The notes under the pieces were generated by a model. It was not told the DNA's origin. It did not search any database and saw only the letters and a program-made list of their open reading frames with translations. Shown here in pieces: positions 44,262 through 56,139 of a stretch of DNA of 64,000 nucleotides. The DNA comes from Trichobilharzia szidati (taxonomy: Eukaryota; Platyhelminthes; Trematoda; Strigeidida; Schistosomatidae). Made by a program: the position numbers and the translations under genes. Within the stretch, counting starts at the first letter, position 1. Each line of letters begins with the position of its first letter. The DNA lies in assembly GCA_944472155.2 (NCBI GenBank), contig OX235272.1, positions 88,852,020 to 88,916,019 on the forward strand, written 5' to 3'.

Positions 44262-44650
44262 AGTTTAACATTGTCTTGGTTTGAATTTAATTGGTGGATG
44301 GTGACTAGCAGTGGAATCCAGGATGCGCATTTCGTCCTATTCGGGGCTCGTCGTCTGGATGTACCTGCATTCCTCAGTGAGTGATGAGGCTTGAACCCAG
44401 TGCCCATAGCTTCAAACGCCAAAGCGTTATCCACTAGACCACTCGGGCCACGAGAGCCACCTCTTGTGCAACGGGTCATATTAATTATTTAATTCAACTT
44501 TATATTTTCCCGTCGATTGACTGGACCGAAGTACTCGGTCTCAGGTTGACAAGTCGGCTTCTTGTGCAGATGCTTCGACGATGTCTGGGCATGTAATTAG
44601 AATTTAATTGGTGGATGGTGACTAGCAGTGGAATCCAGGATGTGCATTTA
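44262..44650 (-). mobile_element. Sm-alpha SINE, tandem (one full monomer plus a second end)
   Basis: Two copies of the 3' end GGTGGATGGTGACTAGCAGT (44293 and 44610) are 317 bp apart, with one full monomer between them. It includes the hammerhead (44308-44369) and the tRNA-like promoter region (44390-44455: GCTTGAACCCAGTGCCC and CGTTATCCACTAGACCACTC). The second copy stops just past its cleavage triplet. Confidence 0.85.
44308..44369 (-). ncRNA. Hammerhead ribozyme of Sm-alpha
   Basis: On the minus strand: GCAGGTACATCCAG (helix I 5' strand), a core read as ACGACGAG (canonical CTGACGAG), helix II GCCC...GGAC with one mismatch, GAAA, the palindromic helix III ATGCGCAT, the cleavage triplet ATC, then CTGGATTCCACTGC. 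The palindromic helix III fits the known tendency of Sm-alpha ribozymes to act as dimers. The core changes suggest weak or no activity. Confidence 0.8.
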
Positions 44651-45204
44651 GTTGAAAAAGATAAAGATGTGAATTAGATGTACTTTTCATTTCAGATATA
44701 GGAAATTCTAATCAGTTTTCATGTAAATTAATAATACCTAAATGTCATTACATTATCACCATAAATTATTATTCAGTAATAAAATTTCATGAGTAGTATA
44801 CAAAAGCAAATGGCGGCTATTACATGGTTGAAGGCTTTGTGAGTGTGAGTTACATGCTTTTCGATACTTTTCAGATTCAACAAGTACATGTTATTATCTC
44901 AGATATTCAAACTCACACTAGCCACTTTTTCAGGAGAAAAAAGTTAAACACAGAGCTAAATGGATAGTAAATAATCTCCTCTCTCCAATATATTAACTCA
45001 GTCACTAAAAAGTAATCAGTGTCATGTTATCGACAACTCAACATTGACTGAATTCCACCAGTTAAGCTTGTAAACTGGTCAATGAGATAGCTAACTCTCC
45101 ACCTTGGTAACAGTCGTTTTCGATTCCATATTATGGTAACCAGAAGTGGTATGTTGGTATGCAACCCCTAAACACTACGAAAGCATGTAAAATAGAACCA
45201 GTTC
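44651..45204. other. No recognisable feature
   Basis: AT-rich unassigned sequence. Confidence 0.3.
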
Positions 45205-45560
45205 TTTTCAAGTATTGGTTTGTAGGGATTTGATTGATTGGTTACAGGATTTTATCATGAACTGACATCAGTTAGAGAACCATTGGAAAACCTGCAGGGA
45301 GTACTGGACAGCTGTTTCGTCAGCCTAGTTTGGGACTGACCCCTCAGCAGTACGCACCCACCGCCAGGGGCTGAACCCAGGACCTTCTGGTTACAAGGCT
45401 AGCGACCTCATAGACCATTAAGCCACTGGAACCCGATCCAATGGCCAGCCCTTAATTCTAACATCTGCCAGTTCACGACATAGCGTGACCACTAGCCAAT
45501 GTCTTCGGCGAGTATTTGTCCTGAGATCCGACCTGATGCACCCTACTGGTGCACTGCACT
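45205..45560 (-). mobile_element. SINE-B with near-complete hammerhead
   Basis: A full copy: CAAGTATTGGTTTGTAGGGA, GACATCAGTTAGAGAACCAT, a ribozyme module at 45301-45353, GGGGCTGAACCCAGGACCTT (box B damaged), CATAGACCATTAAGCCACTG, and the 5' block to GCACCCTACTGGTGC. Confidence 0.85.
45301..45353 (-). ncRNA. Hammerhead-like ribozyme in SINE-B
   Basis: On the minus strand helix I is GTACTG/CAGTAC (6 bp). The core is CTGAGGG (canonical CTGAUGA; U7 may vary, only A9 is G). Helix II is GTCAG/CTGAC with an inner TCC/GG pairing. GAAA is intact. Helix III comes from palindromic ACAGCTGT, and the cleavage triplet is GTC. Confidence 0.65.
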
Positions 45561-46061
45561 TGGCATAATACTGATGAATCAGAGTTTCCGGATGCAATTT
45601 TCTAATCATGTAAATAATATTGTTATTAAGACAAGACATATTGTAAGGTACTTTAATTCGACACTAGCTAGTGAGAACAGCCAGCTGATATGAAGTCACC
45701 TTCCTGGATTTCTTAGTATTTGGAAGATATTAGGGAAATGTTTCTACAACTTAATGGAGACTCAGATACCTTCCATCATTTACACTAAAGTACCAAAGAC
45801 AAAAACTTCAGTCTTATTCTGTGCAATCAATGATTATGGTCCTGTGAGACTAGATTATGCTTGAAAATCAGTCACTAGACAATGAGTGATACAACACTTT
45901 AGCTCTAAAAATGTTGAAAAATGTCAACCGATCAAATCTGCAATATGATCAGTAGACCAATACTTTGATTAGACACTGGTTGGTAACTAGTGACATGATT
46001 CTAGTCCTTTGTTTGATGCAGAATAAATTCTATCCTTCAATTTAGCTGCGTTGTAGCCAGC
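45561..46061 (+). mobile_element. Unassigned sequence, then SINE-C 3' arm
   Basis: 45955-46055 (ACTTTGATTAGACACTGG, CTAGTCCTTTGTTTGATGCA, GAATAAATTCTATCC) matches the SINE-C arm at 36310-36390. Before 45950 nothing is recognised. Confidence 0.5.
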
Positions 46062-46697
46062 TTCAGCAGTACGCACCCACCGGGGTTCAAACCCAGGATC
46101 TTCTGGTTACAAGGCAAGCTAGCTCGTAGACCATTAATCCACTGAGATCCGATCCAATGTCTGGCCTATGAATTTTAACTTCTACCAACTCACGATATTG
46201 TGCGACCACTTCTCAATGTCTTTTTCTCGATGAGTTACTGCCTCAACTTCAACCTGCTGCACCCTACTGGTCACGGCTTCCCACTAGAACCCCAGGTAAC
46301 TGACTGAATAGGACCAGTCGCTAGTGAGCATCAGATCAATTTTCAAGTATTGGTTTTGTAGGGATTTTGTTTGATTGGTTGGAGGATTTCATCATGAGCT
46401 GACATCAGTTGGTCGCGCTATGTCATGAATTAGCAGAAGTTAGAATTCATGGACTAGGCCATTGGATCAGGTCCCAGTGGCTTAATGGTCTATGAGGTCG
46501 CTAGCCTTGTAACTAGAAGGTCCTGGGTTCAGCCCTGGGGGTGGGTGCGTACTGCTGAGGGGTCAGTCCCAAACTAGGCTGACGAAACAGCTGTCCAGTA
46601 CTCCCTGCAGGTTTTCCAATGGTTCTCTAACTGATGTCAGTTCATGATAAAATCCTGTAACCAATCAATCAAATCCCTACAAACCAATACTTGAAAA
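46062..46697. mobile_element. Compound SINE-B: inverted dimer, copy 2
   Basis: A minus SINE-B from 46062 (starting in the hammerhead block CAGCAGTACGCACCC) to GTCGCTAGTGAGCATC at 46334. Then AGATCAATTTTCAAGTATTG and the hybrid tail, joining at GACATCAGTTGG to a full plus copy ending CAAATCCCTACAAACCAATA. The arrangement matches 29100-29795 join for join. It is inserted at the SINE-C arm; related SINE-C body sequence resumes at about 46700. Confidence 0.8.
46549..46601 (+). ncRNA. Hammerhead-like ribozyme in SINE-B
   Basis: GTACTG (46549-46554), core CTGAGGG, helix II GTCAG...CTGAC, CGAAA, palindromic ACAGCTGT, triplet GTC at 46593-46595, then CAGTAC (46596-46601) closing helix I. The same sequence type as 45301-45353. 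The predicted cut is after C46595. Confidence 0.65.
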
Positions 46698-46808
46698 ACT
46701 CCTATCACTCCTGAGATTAGAACCCTTGTCACCCGTGCCAACAAGCACGAAACTAGGGTCAGGATAGGCTTCCTGTGGCCGAATGCCTCCAGCTATCTAA
46801 TTCCAACA
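46698..46808 (+). mobile_element. SINE-C fragment
   Basis: CCTGAGATTAGAACCC is followed by ACAAGCACGAAACTAGGGTC, CTTCCTGTGGCCGAATGCCT and CCAGCTATCTAATTCC, the SINE-C body order (ACGAAACCTAGGTC...CTCCAACCATCTAAT). Confidence 0.55.
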
Positions 46809-48537
<1,729 letters not shown>

Positions 48538-49005
48538 TCCCCATAATGTTAACCGTGTAATTACACTGTTCATTTCACCTTATATGTGTCTGTACCACTG
48601 ATGCAGCGTTGCACAACCGTTTCTAAAATAAATTTTAGTTTTTTTATATAATTTTACTGGTGTATGATGTTGTGTGAGAAATATTACTACTTGTCTTTAA
48701 TTAATAAGCAGAATTTGTCATAAAATATACATAAATGATTAATCATTAAATACGTGAGAGTATTTTTTGAAGATACAACTAGTAAGACAACAGTGTGTAG
48801 AGAAGATTAGTTATACTTAAAATAAAAAGACTAATTATCTAAAGGGAATACAAAATCTACATAAATCTGCTTGCTGTTAAATTAATCAAGTTAAAATATA
48901 ACAGGAAATAACATAGTTTGCTGATAATGTGACTCAATAAATTAGGCGCTTAGTTTTTAGTTCTTAACTCATGGGCCTGGAAATATCTCCCCCTAGGAAG
49001 TTAAC
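48538..49005. other. No recognisable feature
   Basis: AT-rich unassigned sequence. Confidence 0.35.
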
Positions 49006-49200
49006 GGAAAACTGAGAGAAGAGGCCTCTCAAGGGAAGACAAAACTGCCTAATATCATCGATAATGTTCCTTCTTTTGGTGGACAGGATCACACAGGAAA
49101 CAGTAAGCGAGGGATTGGATAGGAATACGTTGGAGCAACACGAAGACTCTATGAGATTTGGACTTCGTGTACGACCACCAAACACATTAAAACATAATGA
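49006..49200 (+). mobile_element. RTE-type LINE, short RT fragment
   Basis: Resembles 41865-42010: CCTAATATCATCGATAATGT, TGGTGGACAGGATCACACAG, GGAGCAACACGAAGACTCT-ATGAGATTTGGACTTCG. This is the segment just before RT motif C. Confidence 0.55.
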
Positions 49201-49625
49201 AACTTAATGAATAAGTGGTCATCATGTAGAGCAACCTGAAGAGTTGATGCAAGTCCATCATCCTCTGACAACTGCTTAAATAAAATTTTCCTAGTCACCT
49301 CACTTTTATCATTTGACAAAGATTCCTCAAATTGATTTGTTAATATCAGGTTCAGCATCAACCTTATGACTGCTAATTTGACAAATTTCCAGTTTGTTTT
49401 TGTAATTTTACTTAGATATTTATTCAAACGCAGATAAGCAAAAGACTTTGTTTATTCAGAGTAAACAGACATTATTTATGTACGTCTATTTAATCCGCCT
49501 TAGCGTAAAGACAATGCTAATTTCCCTAATATTATGAAATTTTCAACTCAACCTCTGCAGCATACTTCTTTGGAATTTCTTTCTTATTTTCAAATATCCA
49601 AATGTAGTTAGACCTTTTGATTGTT
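49201..49625. other. No recognisable feature
   Basis: The antisense 92-codon frame at 49149-49427 lacks a family match. Confidence 0.3.
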
Positions 49626-49629
49626 TTAT

Positions 49630-50335
49630 TATATTCTTATTCCCTTAGGTTCCGAATGGAACATACGGCTTCAACAACACACCTTCGTTCTCTCCTGTTC
49701 TCTACACTCACCTTTAGGTGGCCTCACGGAACTCCATAAGCTTTCACCTCCTTCTCTTCAATGGCACCCTCGGACCCTAACCAAACTCGTCATTTCCCCT
49801 TTGATTTCCATTCGAGGGGGCCTGGCGTGCAATGTCACCCGACAGTCTACTCAGTGTATGTCTCATCCATCTCCGTTTCCTTCAGAATACTTGCTGAGCA
49901 GTGTGTTCTTGATCGGTTCACTCACAGAGTTTCTTGTCGCTAATTCTTTCTCGTCGGTCGGTCATCTGAACTTCAGTATGGAGCGAGCGAAGAGTGCAGC
50001 TGTTGATAAAAGCCCGTCGGAAGTGATTTTGATGACGCGCACGCGCCAAGTTTCTAACGCATATAGAGGTGGTGACTGACTTGAGATTAGTGTTGAAAAT
50101 CCGAATGTTGTTCTTTGTGCTGGCTGAGTGCAGAAGATTTGCAAACTGGTTTCAGATAGATGAAGGTGTACGTTGTCTTTCCTATTCTAGCTGGTGTTGA
50201 CATCTTCATGCATACTGTCTGTAGTTGAAGGGACGCTTGCTAGATAAGTGAAGAAACTGACCCCTTTCAAACGTCTTCTGTTGATATTGATTGTTGCTTG
50301 TTGTTGGTGGTTGGTCACCTTCACTACCCCCATCT
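49630..50335 (-). mobile_element. RTE-type LINE, distal RT to 3' end
   Basis: Starts TTATTCCCTTAGGTTCCGAA-TGGAACATACGGC. It continues through the complement of the tail (CATTTCCCCTTTGATTTCCA) and the RT thumb. Collinear with 42221-42784 on the opposite strand, with which it could pair as an inverted repeat. Confidence 0.75.
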
Positions 50336-51355
50336 TCTCTATTGTTTTATAATGAATATGAATCACTTTAACTACACATACCTTATCTGCTGTCTATTGT
50401 AGCCTGCTAAGAAACGTTTTCTACAATTCAATGTAGGTTTCATCACTAACCGATGATATTCAGGCAGTCACTGAAAGCCAAGAGGCAAATTACTAACTGC
50501 TTCGTTGTAGTTTTTAAACTGTTCAGCAGTACATCTCCCAATGGTTTCATTCCGCACAGTCGCTGAATAGGGAAAGAACACTTAATAAATTATTCTTATA
50601 TGAAGTGACTGTCCAATCCCAGTTGTTTTCAAATTAAGCTTTATTCGTTTGTCCACTCACTCTTTTTAGGATTACTAGCCGTGTAAAGGAGAACTCATAA
50701 ATACATTACAGGTAATAACTGAATAAATTCTAAAAAGAAACCCTGAGTCATCTCAAGATTTAAACAATAATTCCAAACTATTTTTATTTTGCTTCTTTTC
50801 ACCTATTATGAGAATGTTAGTCTGCTGGCTCAGTTAGCACCAGAAAATCAATCTTTATAATTCTCATTGTATGTAGTAAACGTTGATTTAGTTCCAAACG
50901 TTGTTTTCACAATAAAGATGAAATATGGGTATGTAGTCAGTAATCATGTATATCAGGTTAGATCAAAGAATATTGAAGCTGTCGGACTGTCTCACTTTAG
51001 ATATTTTTCTTCAGCTTATGTAATGAAGAATTGTTAAGAAAATCTCTCCTCAACGATCTAGTTACAATTTTGACAGTTATTTTGATATTTTAACCAACTT
51101 TGTAGTTATAATGCATTTTTCTCCGAGACTGTGTATCATTGCTCGAACATTTGCGCATCATTTTTTGACTAAGCCCCCGTTATTTGTCTTTGTCCCTACT
51201 TAACTGCTAATTTTATCGTTCATCTTTGTACTTATATGGTGATATTGATAGTTTGTTGTTTAACGACTACTATTTCAAATGACTTAAGCTGACTTAAGGT
51301 TATTCTTATCATGGACTGTTTGAGAGAATTGTTTGATGCGTATTTCTTTCTGACA
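50336..51355. other. No recognisable feature
   Basis: 1 kb without an assignable element. Around 50440-50540 there are faint SINE-B-like words (CAGTCACTGAAAGCC, TTCAGCAGTAC). Confidence 0.3.
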
Positions 51356-51680
51356 GTTTTCATCCCACTCCGATAGGAATATTCTACTTGATTCTCAGGT
51401 ACTTCTTACACTTCATTTTGCTTGAAAACTTTTGTTGTACATTTCCTGTTTTGTACTCGAGAAAGAACTGTATCTGTACAGCTGCCGAACGTCATTGTTG
51501 AGTACCGTAGATTTTATCTCGAATAACTGTCCTCTTGTTGTGTTGTTGGGGTGTTTTGTAACTTCGCATAATTCAAGAAATTTCAGACTAACTATGCACA
51601 TTCCTGTGTTCAGACTATAACACCACTTATTTATTCTGTGACAAGGAAATAACCGCTTATATCCCTTGGAAATTTTCTGT
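51356..51680. repeat. Dispersed repeat shared with 53.4-55.1 kb
   Basis: Corresponds in order to 53390-53569 plus 54971-55070, where a 1.4 kb insertion splits it. Shared: TCTGTACAGCTGCC, GTACCGTAGATTTTATC, TTGGGGTGTTTTGTAACT, TTCCTGTGTTCAGA. The antisense frame is Tyr/Ser-rich and unassigned; it may be PLE-derived. Confidence 0.5.
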
Positions 51681-51689
51681 TCAACACAA

Positions 51690-52045
51690 TCCTTACAAAT
51701 GTTAGTTTGTAGAGATTTGATTGGTCTCAGGTTTGAGCATGGATTGGTGTGAGTCAGAGAATCTTTAAGAAACCAGATTATACTGGTTTGCTATTCTTAA
51801 GCATTAAACGCCCAAAACCCCACCACACTAGGGACAGAATCCAGGACCTTCTCGTTATCAAGCGAAATCATTGGCTGCTCAACTACGAATAGATAATCTA
51901 ATAGCCCACGAATTCTAACTTCCGTTAATTCGCGACCTTTAGTACCACTGCCAACCAATATCATCGACGAGTATCTCTCCCTAAAAACCACCTGCTAGAC
52001 GCCATTAGTTACGAATTCTCAGTCAGTCACTAGTGAGCATCGTTT
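51690..52045 (-). mobile_element. SINE-B, old copy
   Basis: TAGTTTGTAGAGATTTGATT, GGTGTGAGTCAGAGAATC, a hammerhead block deleted or scrambled, GACAGAATCCAGGACCTTCT, GCCCACGAATTCTAACTTCC, GTCACTAGTGAGCATC at the end. Clearly diverged. Confidence 0.7.
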
Positions 52046-52162
52046 GTTCTAATTTCTTCAGTTTATTGGTTATTTATGACCTCTTTAGAAACTTGGAAAT
52101 GATGCAGAAGATATGTAACACAGGCGAATGAAACAGTTGTAGTTGTGTTCTTTGAGCTCCGT

Positions 52163-52314
52163 CGATTTATTTGCGAAGCTTTCATTGTCATTCTGGACAA
52201 TATCTTTAGCGCAGACTCCAGTATGAAATAAGCTATTCGCGAATTCTCGTTTAATGTTGAAGGCTACGCTGACCGTGTTGTCTAGGATGACAATGAAAGC
52301 TTCACAAATAAATC
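52163..52314. repeat. Foldback (about 37-bp arms)
   Basis: The left arm 52163-52200 (GATTTATTTGCGAAGCTTTC...GACAA) pairs with 52278-52314, leaving a 77-nt loop. The arm differences T/C and G/A both keep G-U pairs in RNA; one C/A mismatch is real. Diverged relatives are at 23.99-24.22 kb, where they precede a PLE, and a left half at 59.2-59.3 kb. Confidence 0.7.
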
Positions 52315-52358
52315 AATGCAGCTCAGACAACGCAACTACACAAATGACAATTTTTCAT

Positions 52359-53272
52359 TGATATAAGAATAGAACTTGTGCACTGTAGTAGAGTATAATT
52401 TCACTATGGGTAAAATTTATTTTGATAGAGTCTCACAGTGTTATACAGTAACATTAACTGATGTCGTTTCGAGCACAATTTATTTCTGCTCATAATCATA
52501 TCAAGGCACTACTCATACAACTTTATAGCTTCGTTTATATAATTCCATTATTTTTCATCGCTTGATTTGATCGGTAGTAGTATATATAGACAAACAGAAG
52601 ATGTAGCGATGGTATGGATCACCAATATCCTCTATCGTAGCAGGTAACCTTATGAACAGCTGGGAAAATATTGCTCTTAATACATTTACTCCTCCTCCAA
52701 AAATATGGTGGAGATATGTGGATGACACTTTCACAGTGTTAGAAACAGAACATATCTCTAGCTTCTTCACACATATAAACTCACTAGTAGGGGGGAATAA
52801 AATTCACATTTGAATCGAAAATGAACAAGAAGAATTAGCTATGGTGTTAGCTCGTAAAATAAACCGAATAGAAGAAGGTAAACTGCACGCTAGAGTTTTA
52901 TAAAAAACCAACTGCTTGCATTAACACACAACTACACAATAGAGTGGGTGGGAGAGGGTTAAAATTCTAAGAAGTAATATAGGTAGGTGGAGAGCGAGAG
53001 GTCGATTACTGAATCCTTGTTCATCGATCGAATCTACACCCAACACATGCAATAGGAATGACTCATCACTCATACTAGAAATATGGAAAATACTACTACC
53101 AATCAAATCAAGCGATGAAAAATAATGGAATTCTATAAGCGAAGTAAGGAAGTTGTGTGAGTAGTGACCTGAAATGATTATGAGTGGCAATAATTCGTGT
53201 TCGAAATACCATCAATAAATATTACTGTATAACACTGTGAGACTTTATCGAAATAAATTTTACCCATAATGG
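52359..53272 (+). mobile_element. PLE between inverted pLTRs, internally deleted
   Basis: Target duplication GACAATTTTTCAT (52346-52358) / GACAATTTTCAT (53273-53284). The left inverted pLTR runs to about 52583 and the right to 53272 from about 53088 (shared ATTATTTTTCATCGCTTGAT). Between them lie an RT remnant (TEDVAMG with a frameshift, PPPKIWWRYVDDTFTVLETE with motif C YVDD intact), then a direct jump from YKKPT to ALTHNYTIEW of the GIY-YIG tail, deleting the linker and most of the endonuclease. Confidence 0.85.
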
Positions 53273-53569
53273 GACAATTTTCATCTTTAACCCCAGTTAG
53301 ATAAAAAACACTTCAGAAGAAAATTACTGCCATCTTGCTAACCGAGTTCTGATGTCACTTGGTGTAAATATTCATCTTGATTGTGAGGTATCTCATAAAA
53401 TTCATTTGTGGTTAAAGAATTTTGTTCTTCGGTCCATGGTCTTTACTTAGAAACTTACCTTGTCTGTATAGCTGCCTAATAGCACTGGTGAGGTAATTTT
53501 TAGTTTTTAATATGTTATTATTATTAAGCAGTACCACAGATTTTACCTAAAACAATTCTCTTTTTTCTG

Positions 53570-54957
53570 ATCGTGGAAAACACCCATATGGACATTAGAA
53601 AGAAGAGAACACGAAGTTCAGCAAAGATATCTTTTCGACGATTTCATTTTCAAAAGCTGTACAATCGCATTTAAATACATAATTTTACATGGATACAATT
53701 CTTGTTTATTATTATTATTGTTTCTTATAATTCCTAGAGGAACATAGGGCTTCAACCGTGCGTCTCCATTGAGTTCGGTTCTCTGCTAGAGTCTTCACCA
53801 GGCTCCAAGTCTACCCACACGCTTTCATCTCCTCTTCACATGACCTCCTCCAAGTCACCCTCGCACTGACGACCAACTCGCCGCTTCCCTTTCGGGTTCC
53901 ACTCGAGCGATGGCTTGTCTAGTGATGTCACTTGATGGTTTCCTAAGAGTATGTCCAATCCATCTCCATTTCCTCCTGCCTATTTGTTTCACAATCGGTT
54001 CCTGGTTGGTTCGTTCGCAAAGATCCCTGTTGCTGATCTTTTCTGGCCATCTGATCTTGAGTATTGAGCGAAGACAAATGTTAATGAAGGTCTTAAGTTT
54101 GTTTGAGATGCTCTTTATGACGCGCAGTGCAAGTCTCTGGTCCGTATAGTAGCACTGACTTCACTCACATTGGAGTTGAAAATCCGGATCTTATTTTCAT
54201 TATCATGCTGAGTGTTGTTGACCTCCACATAGACTTGAGAGTAGTGAAAGCTTGTCTTGCTTTCCCGATTCTTGCTTTGATATGCTCGTCAGTTCCGCCT
54301 GTAGTTGAAACGATGCTTCCCAGGTAGGTAAAGGAGGTTGTTTCTTTCAGGCCCCTCCCATTTATGCTGATCGTTGTCTGTTGTTGTTCTTGTCCAGGAA
54401 TCTTCATCACCTACCTCTGTTTCCTCTATGTTCACCTGAAGTCATATCTTCTCTGGATGCTTCTTCTGCCAACTTGTTGCTTTTCGCTTGCATATCTTCC
54501 AGTTTGTGGGAAATCAGAAATATATCATCGGCGAGGTCCAGATCCTCCAAGTTCCATTTTTGTGTGAGTCCATTTTATGCCTGTTTCCTCACTGCCCACT
54601 GTTTGTCGCATTATCCAGTCTACTGCAATCGGGAAAATCATTGGCGATAGTAGGCAGTCTTGCCTTACTCCTGTCCTCACTTCGAAGGATTCCGTAAGTT
54701 TCCCGTTGTGAATGAGCATGGAAACAAAATCATTTTTACACACTTGTCATCCATTCTAATCCTGTGTAATTTTGTTTTTAAGCCTCTCGTAAGCCATATC
54801 TAGTTGAAAATAATTATCACCTTTTATTCGCCATCGTAATTATGTGGAATCAAACAAGAATTGTATCCATGTAAAATTATGTATTTAAATGCGATTGTAC
54901 AGCTTTTGAAAATGAAATCGCCGAAAAGATATCTTAGCTGAACTTCGTGTTCTCTTC
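53570..54957. mobile_element. Inverted-repeat element with 13-bp TSD enclosing an RTE
   Basis: A 13-bp direct repeat, TCTCTTTTTTCTG (53557-53569, 54958-54970), brackets the insertion. About 108-bp inverted repeats (53601-53708 and 54853-54957) differ at about two positions. They contain GATTTCATTTTCAAAAGCTG and TCGGCGA...CGAAAAGATATC, reminiscent of PLE termini. The interior is an RTE fragment on the minus strand. Confidence 0.8.
53715..54790 (-). mobile_element. RTE-type LINE, RT and 3' end (inside inverted-repeat element)
   Basis: Minus-strand order from 54743: SMLIHNGKLTESFEVRTGVR, QDCLLSPMIFPIAVDWIMRQ (RT motif B region, QGC changed to QDC), then QQQTTISINGRGLKETTSFT, YLGSIVSTTGGTDEHIKARI and GKARQAFTTLKSMWRS. 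The C-terminal tail is frameshifted, and the 3' end is reversed at 53730-53755 (CCTAGAGGAACATAGGGCTT). The longest RTE RT stretch in the window. Confidence 0.85.
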
Positions 54958-54970
54958 TCTCTTTTTTCTG

Positions 54971-55079
54971 TTATTGGGGCATTTTTTGACTACACATACC
55001 TCAAGGAAAGTTTAGGTCAGCTATACAGTAGAACTCAAAGAATCGTTTCCTGCGTTCAGATTAATAATAGGCGGGCTAT
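54971..55079. repeat. Right part of the interrupted dispersed repeat
   Basis: Completes 53390-53569 (see 51356-51680): TTGGGGCATTTTTTGACTAC, TTTCCTGCGTTCAGATTAAT. Confidence 0.5.
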
Positions 55080-55315
55080 GCGTCGACGGCTTAGCGGTAG
55101 AATGCTCGCCAACCACGCATATGTTCTGGGTTCAACCCTCGGTCGACGCACTCCTTTACCTTGCTAGACCAGTAATAAGACCGGTGAAGAGGGAGGGTTA
55201 GGCATGAGACTAGAAACTCCAACCGGTAGAAATAAATACCACTGCTACTGGATCTTCAAAGCTGTAGCTTGAAACTCTATGTTCCACTGGGAACGTAAAG
55301 GAATAATAATAATAG
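55080..55315 (+). mobile_element. SINE-A
   Basis: The tRNA-like head GCGTCGACGGCTTAGCGGTA has acceptor complement GTCGACGC and box B GGGTTCAACCC. The body is AGACCGGTGAAGAGGGAGGG, and the end CTATGTTCCACTGGGAACGT-AAAGGAATAATAATAAT. Confidence 0.8.
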
Positions 55316-56135
55316 TACAAATTTGGTCGTTATAGCTTCACTGACTGAAAGTACCATCATAATAAATAGTAACAATAATAATAATAACGGTAGTAATACC
55401 GTGCCATATGATTACACCTATTCATCATAAAAATAATATTAATAGTAGATTTATACAATCCCTTTAAATTGACTCGGCGTTGTGTGTGAGCGTGTGTTCT
55501 TATGTTTAGTGGACAGTGTAATCATTATCACTATTTATTGTTATTTTACATGATTAGTGTTCACCAGAAGCTGTTTCATTTTGAATTACACAAATATTCA
55601 ACAGTAAAAACCACACAACAACAATAACAACAACACCACCCGCAAAGAACAGAACACCGATACACTGATCACATAAACTACAAGCTTTAAAGTTACCCTC
55701 AGATAATGGTTCACATTTTTAAACACTATATATATATGATGTATTTAAATTGATTGAGTCCTTGTGCCTTGTTTTACTTGTTATTTTTATTTTCACTGAC
55801 AAAAATACAAAACACAAACAAACAAACAAACCAGAAAATATACGGGTGTAGTTTAGATTTTTGAGACAGCGCGGATAAAAACAAGATAGATGTTTATATA
55901 TATATATATATAACATATGCTTCACATCTGAATCTGTTTATACAGGCTATATGCTACTAACTGTGTGATTGTCATATCGATATGATCGATAAATTTAAAT
56001 TACTCACTAGTGAGATTAATCATTTTATACACATAGGAGTTATGTAACATTACAAATCAACCAACATATTGCTCTTAATTTCAAAATAACTGGGCGCCAA
56101 GTGAGAAGTAGAAATTTGTAAAATTTCAACGAAAT
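55316..56135. other. AT-rich low complexity
   Basis: Imperfect (AAT)n at 55305-55390, (AT)n at about 55725-55737 and 55896-55914, and an A/C-rich run at 55600-55650. No gene seen. Confidence 0.45.
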
Positions 56136-56139
56136 TGAA

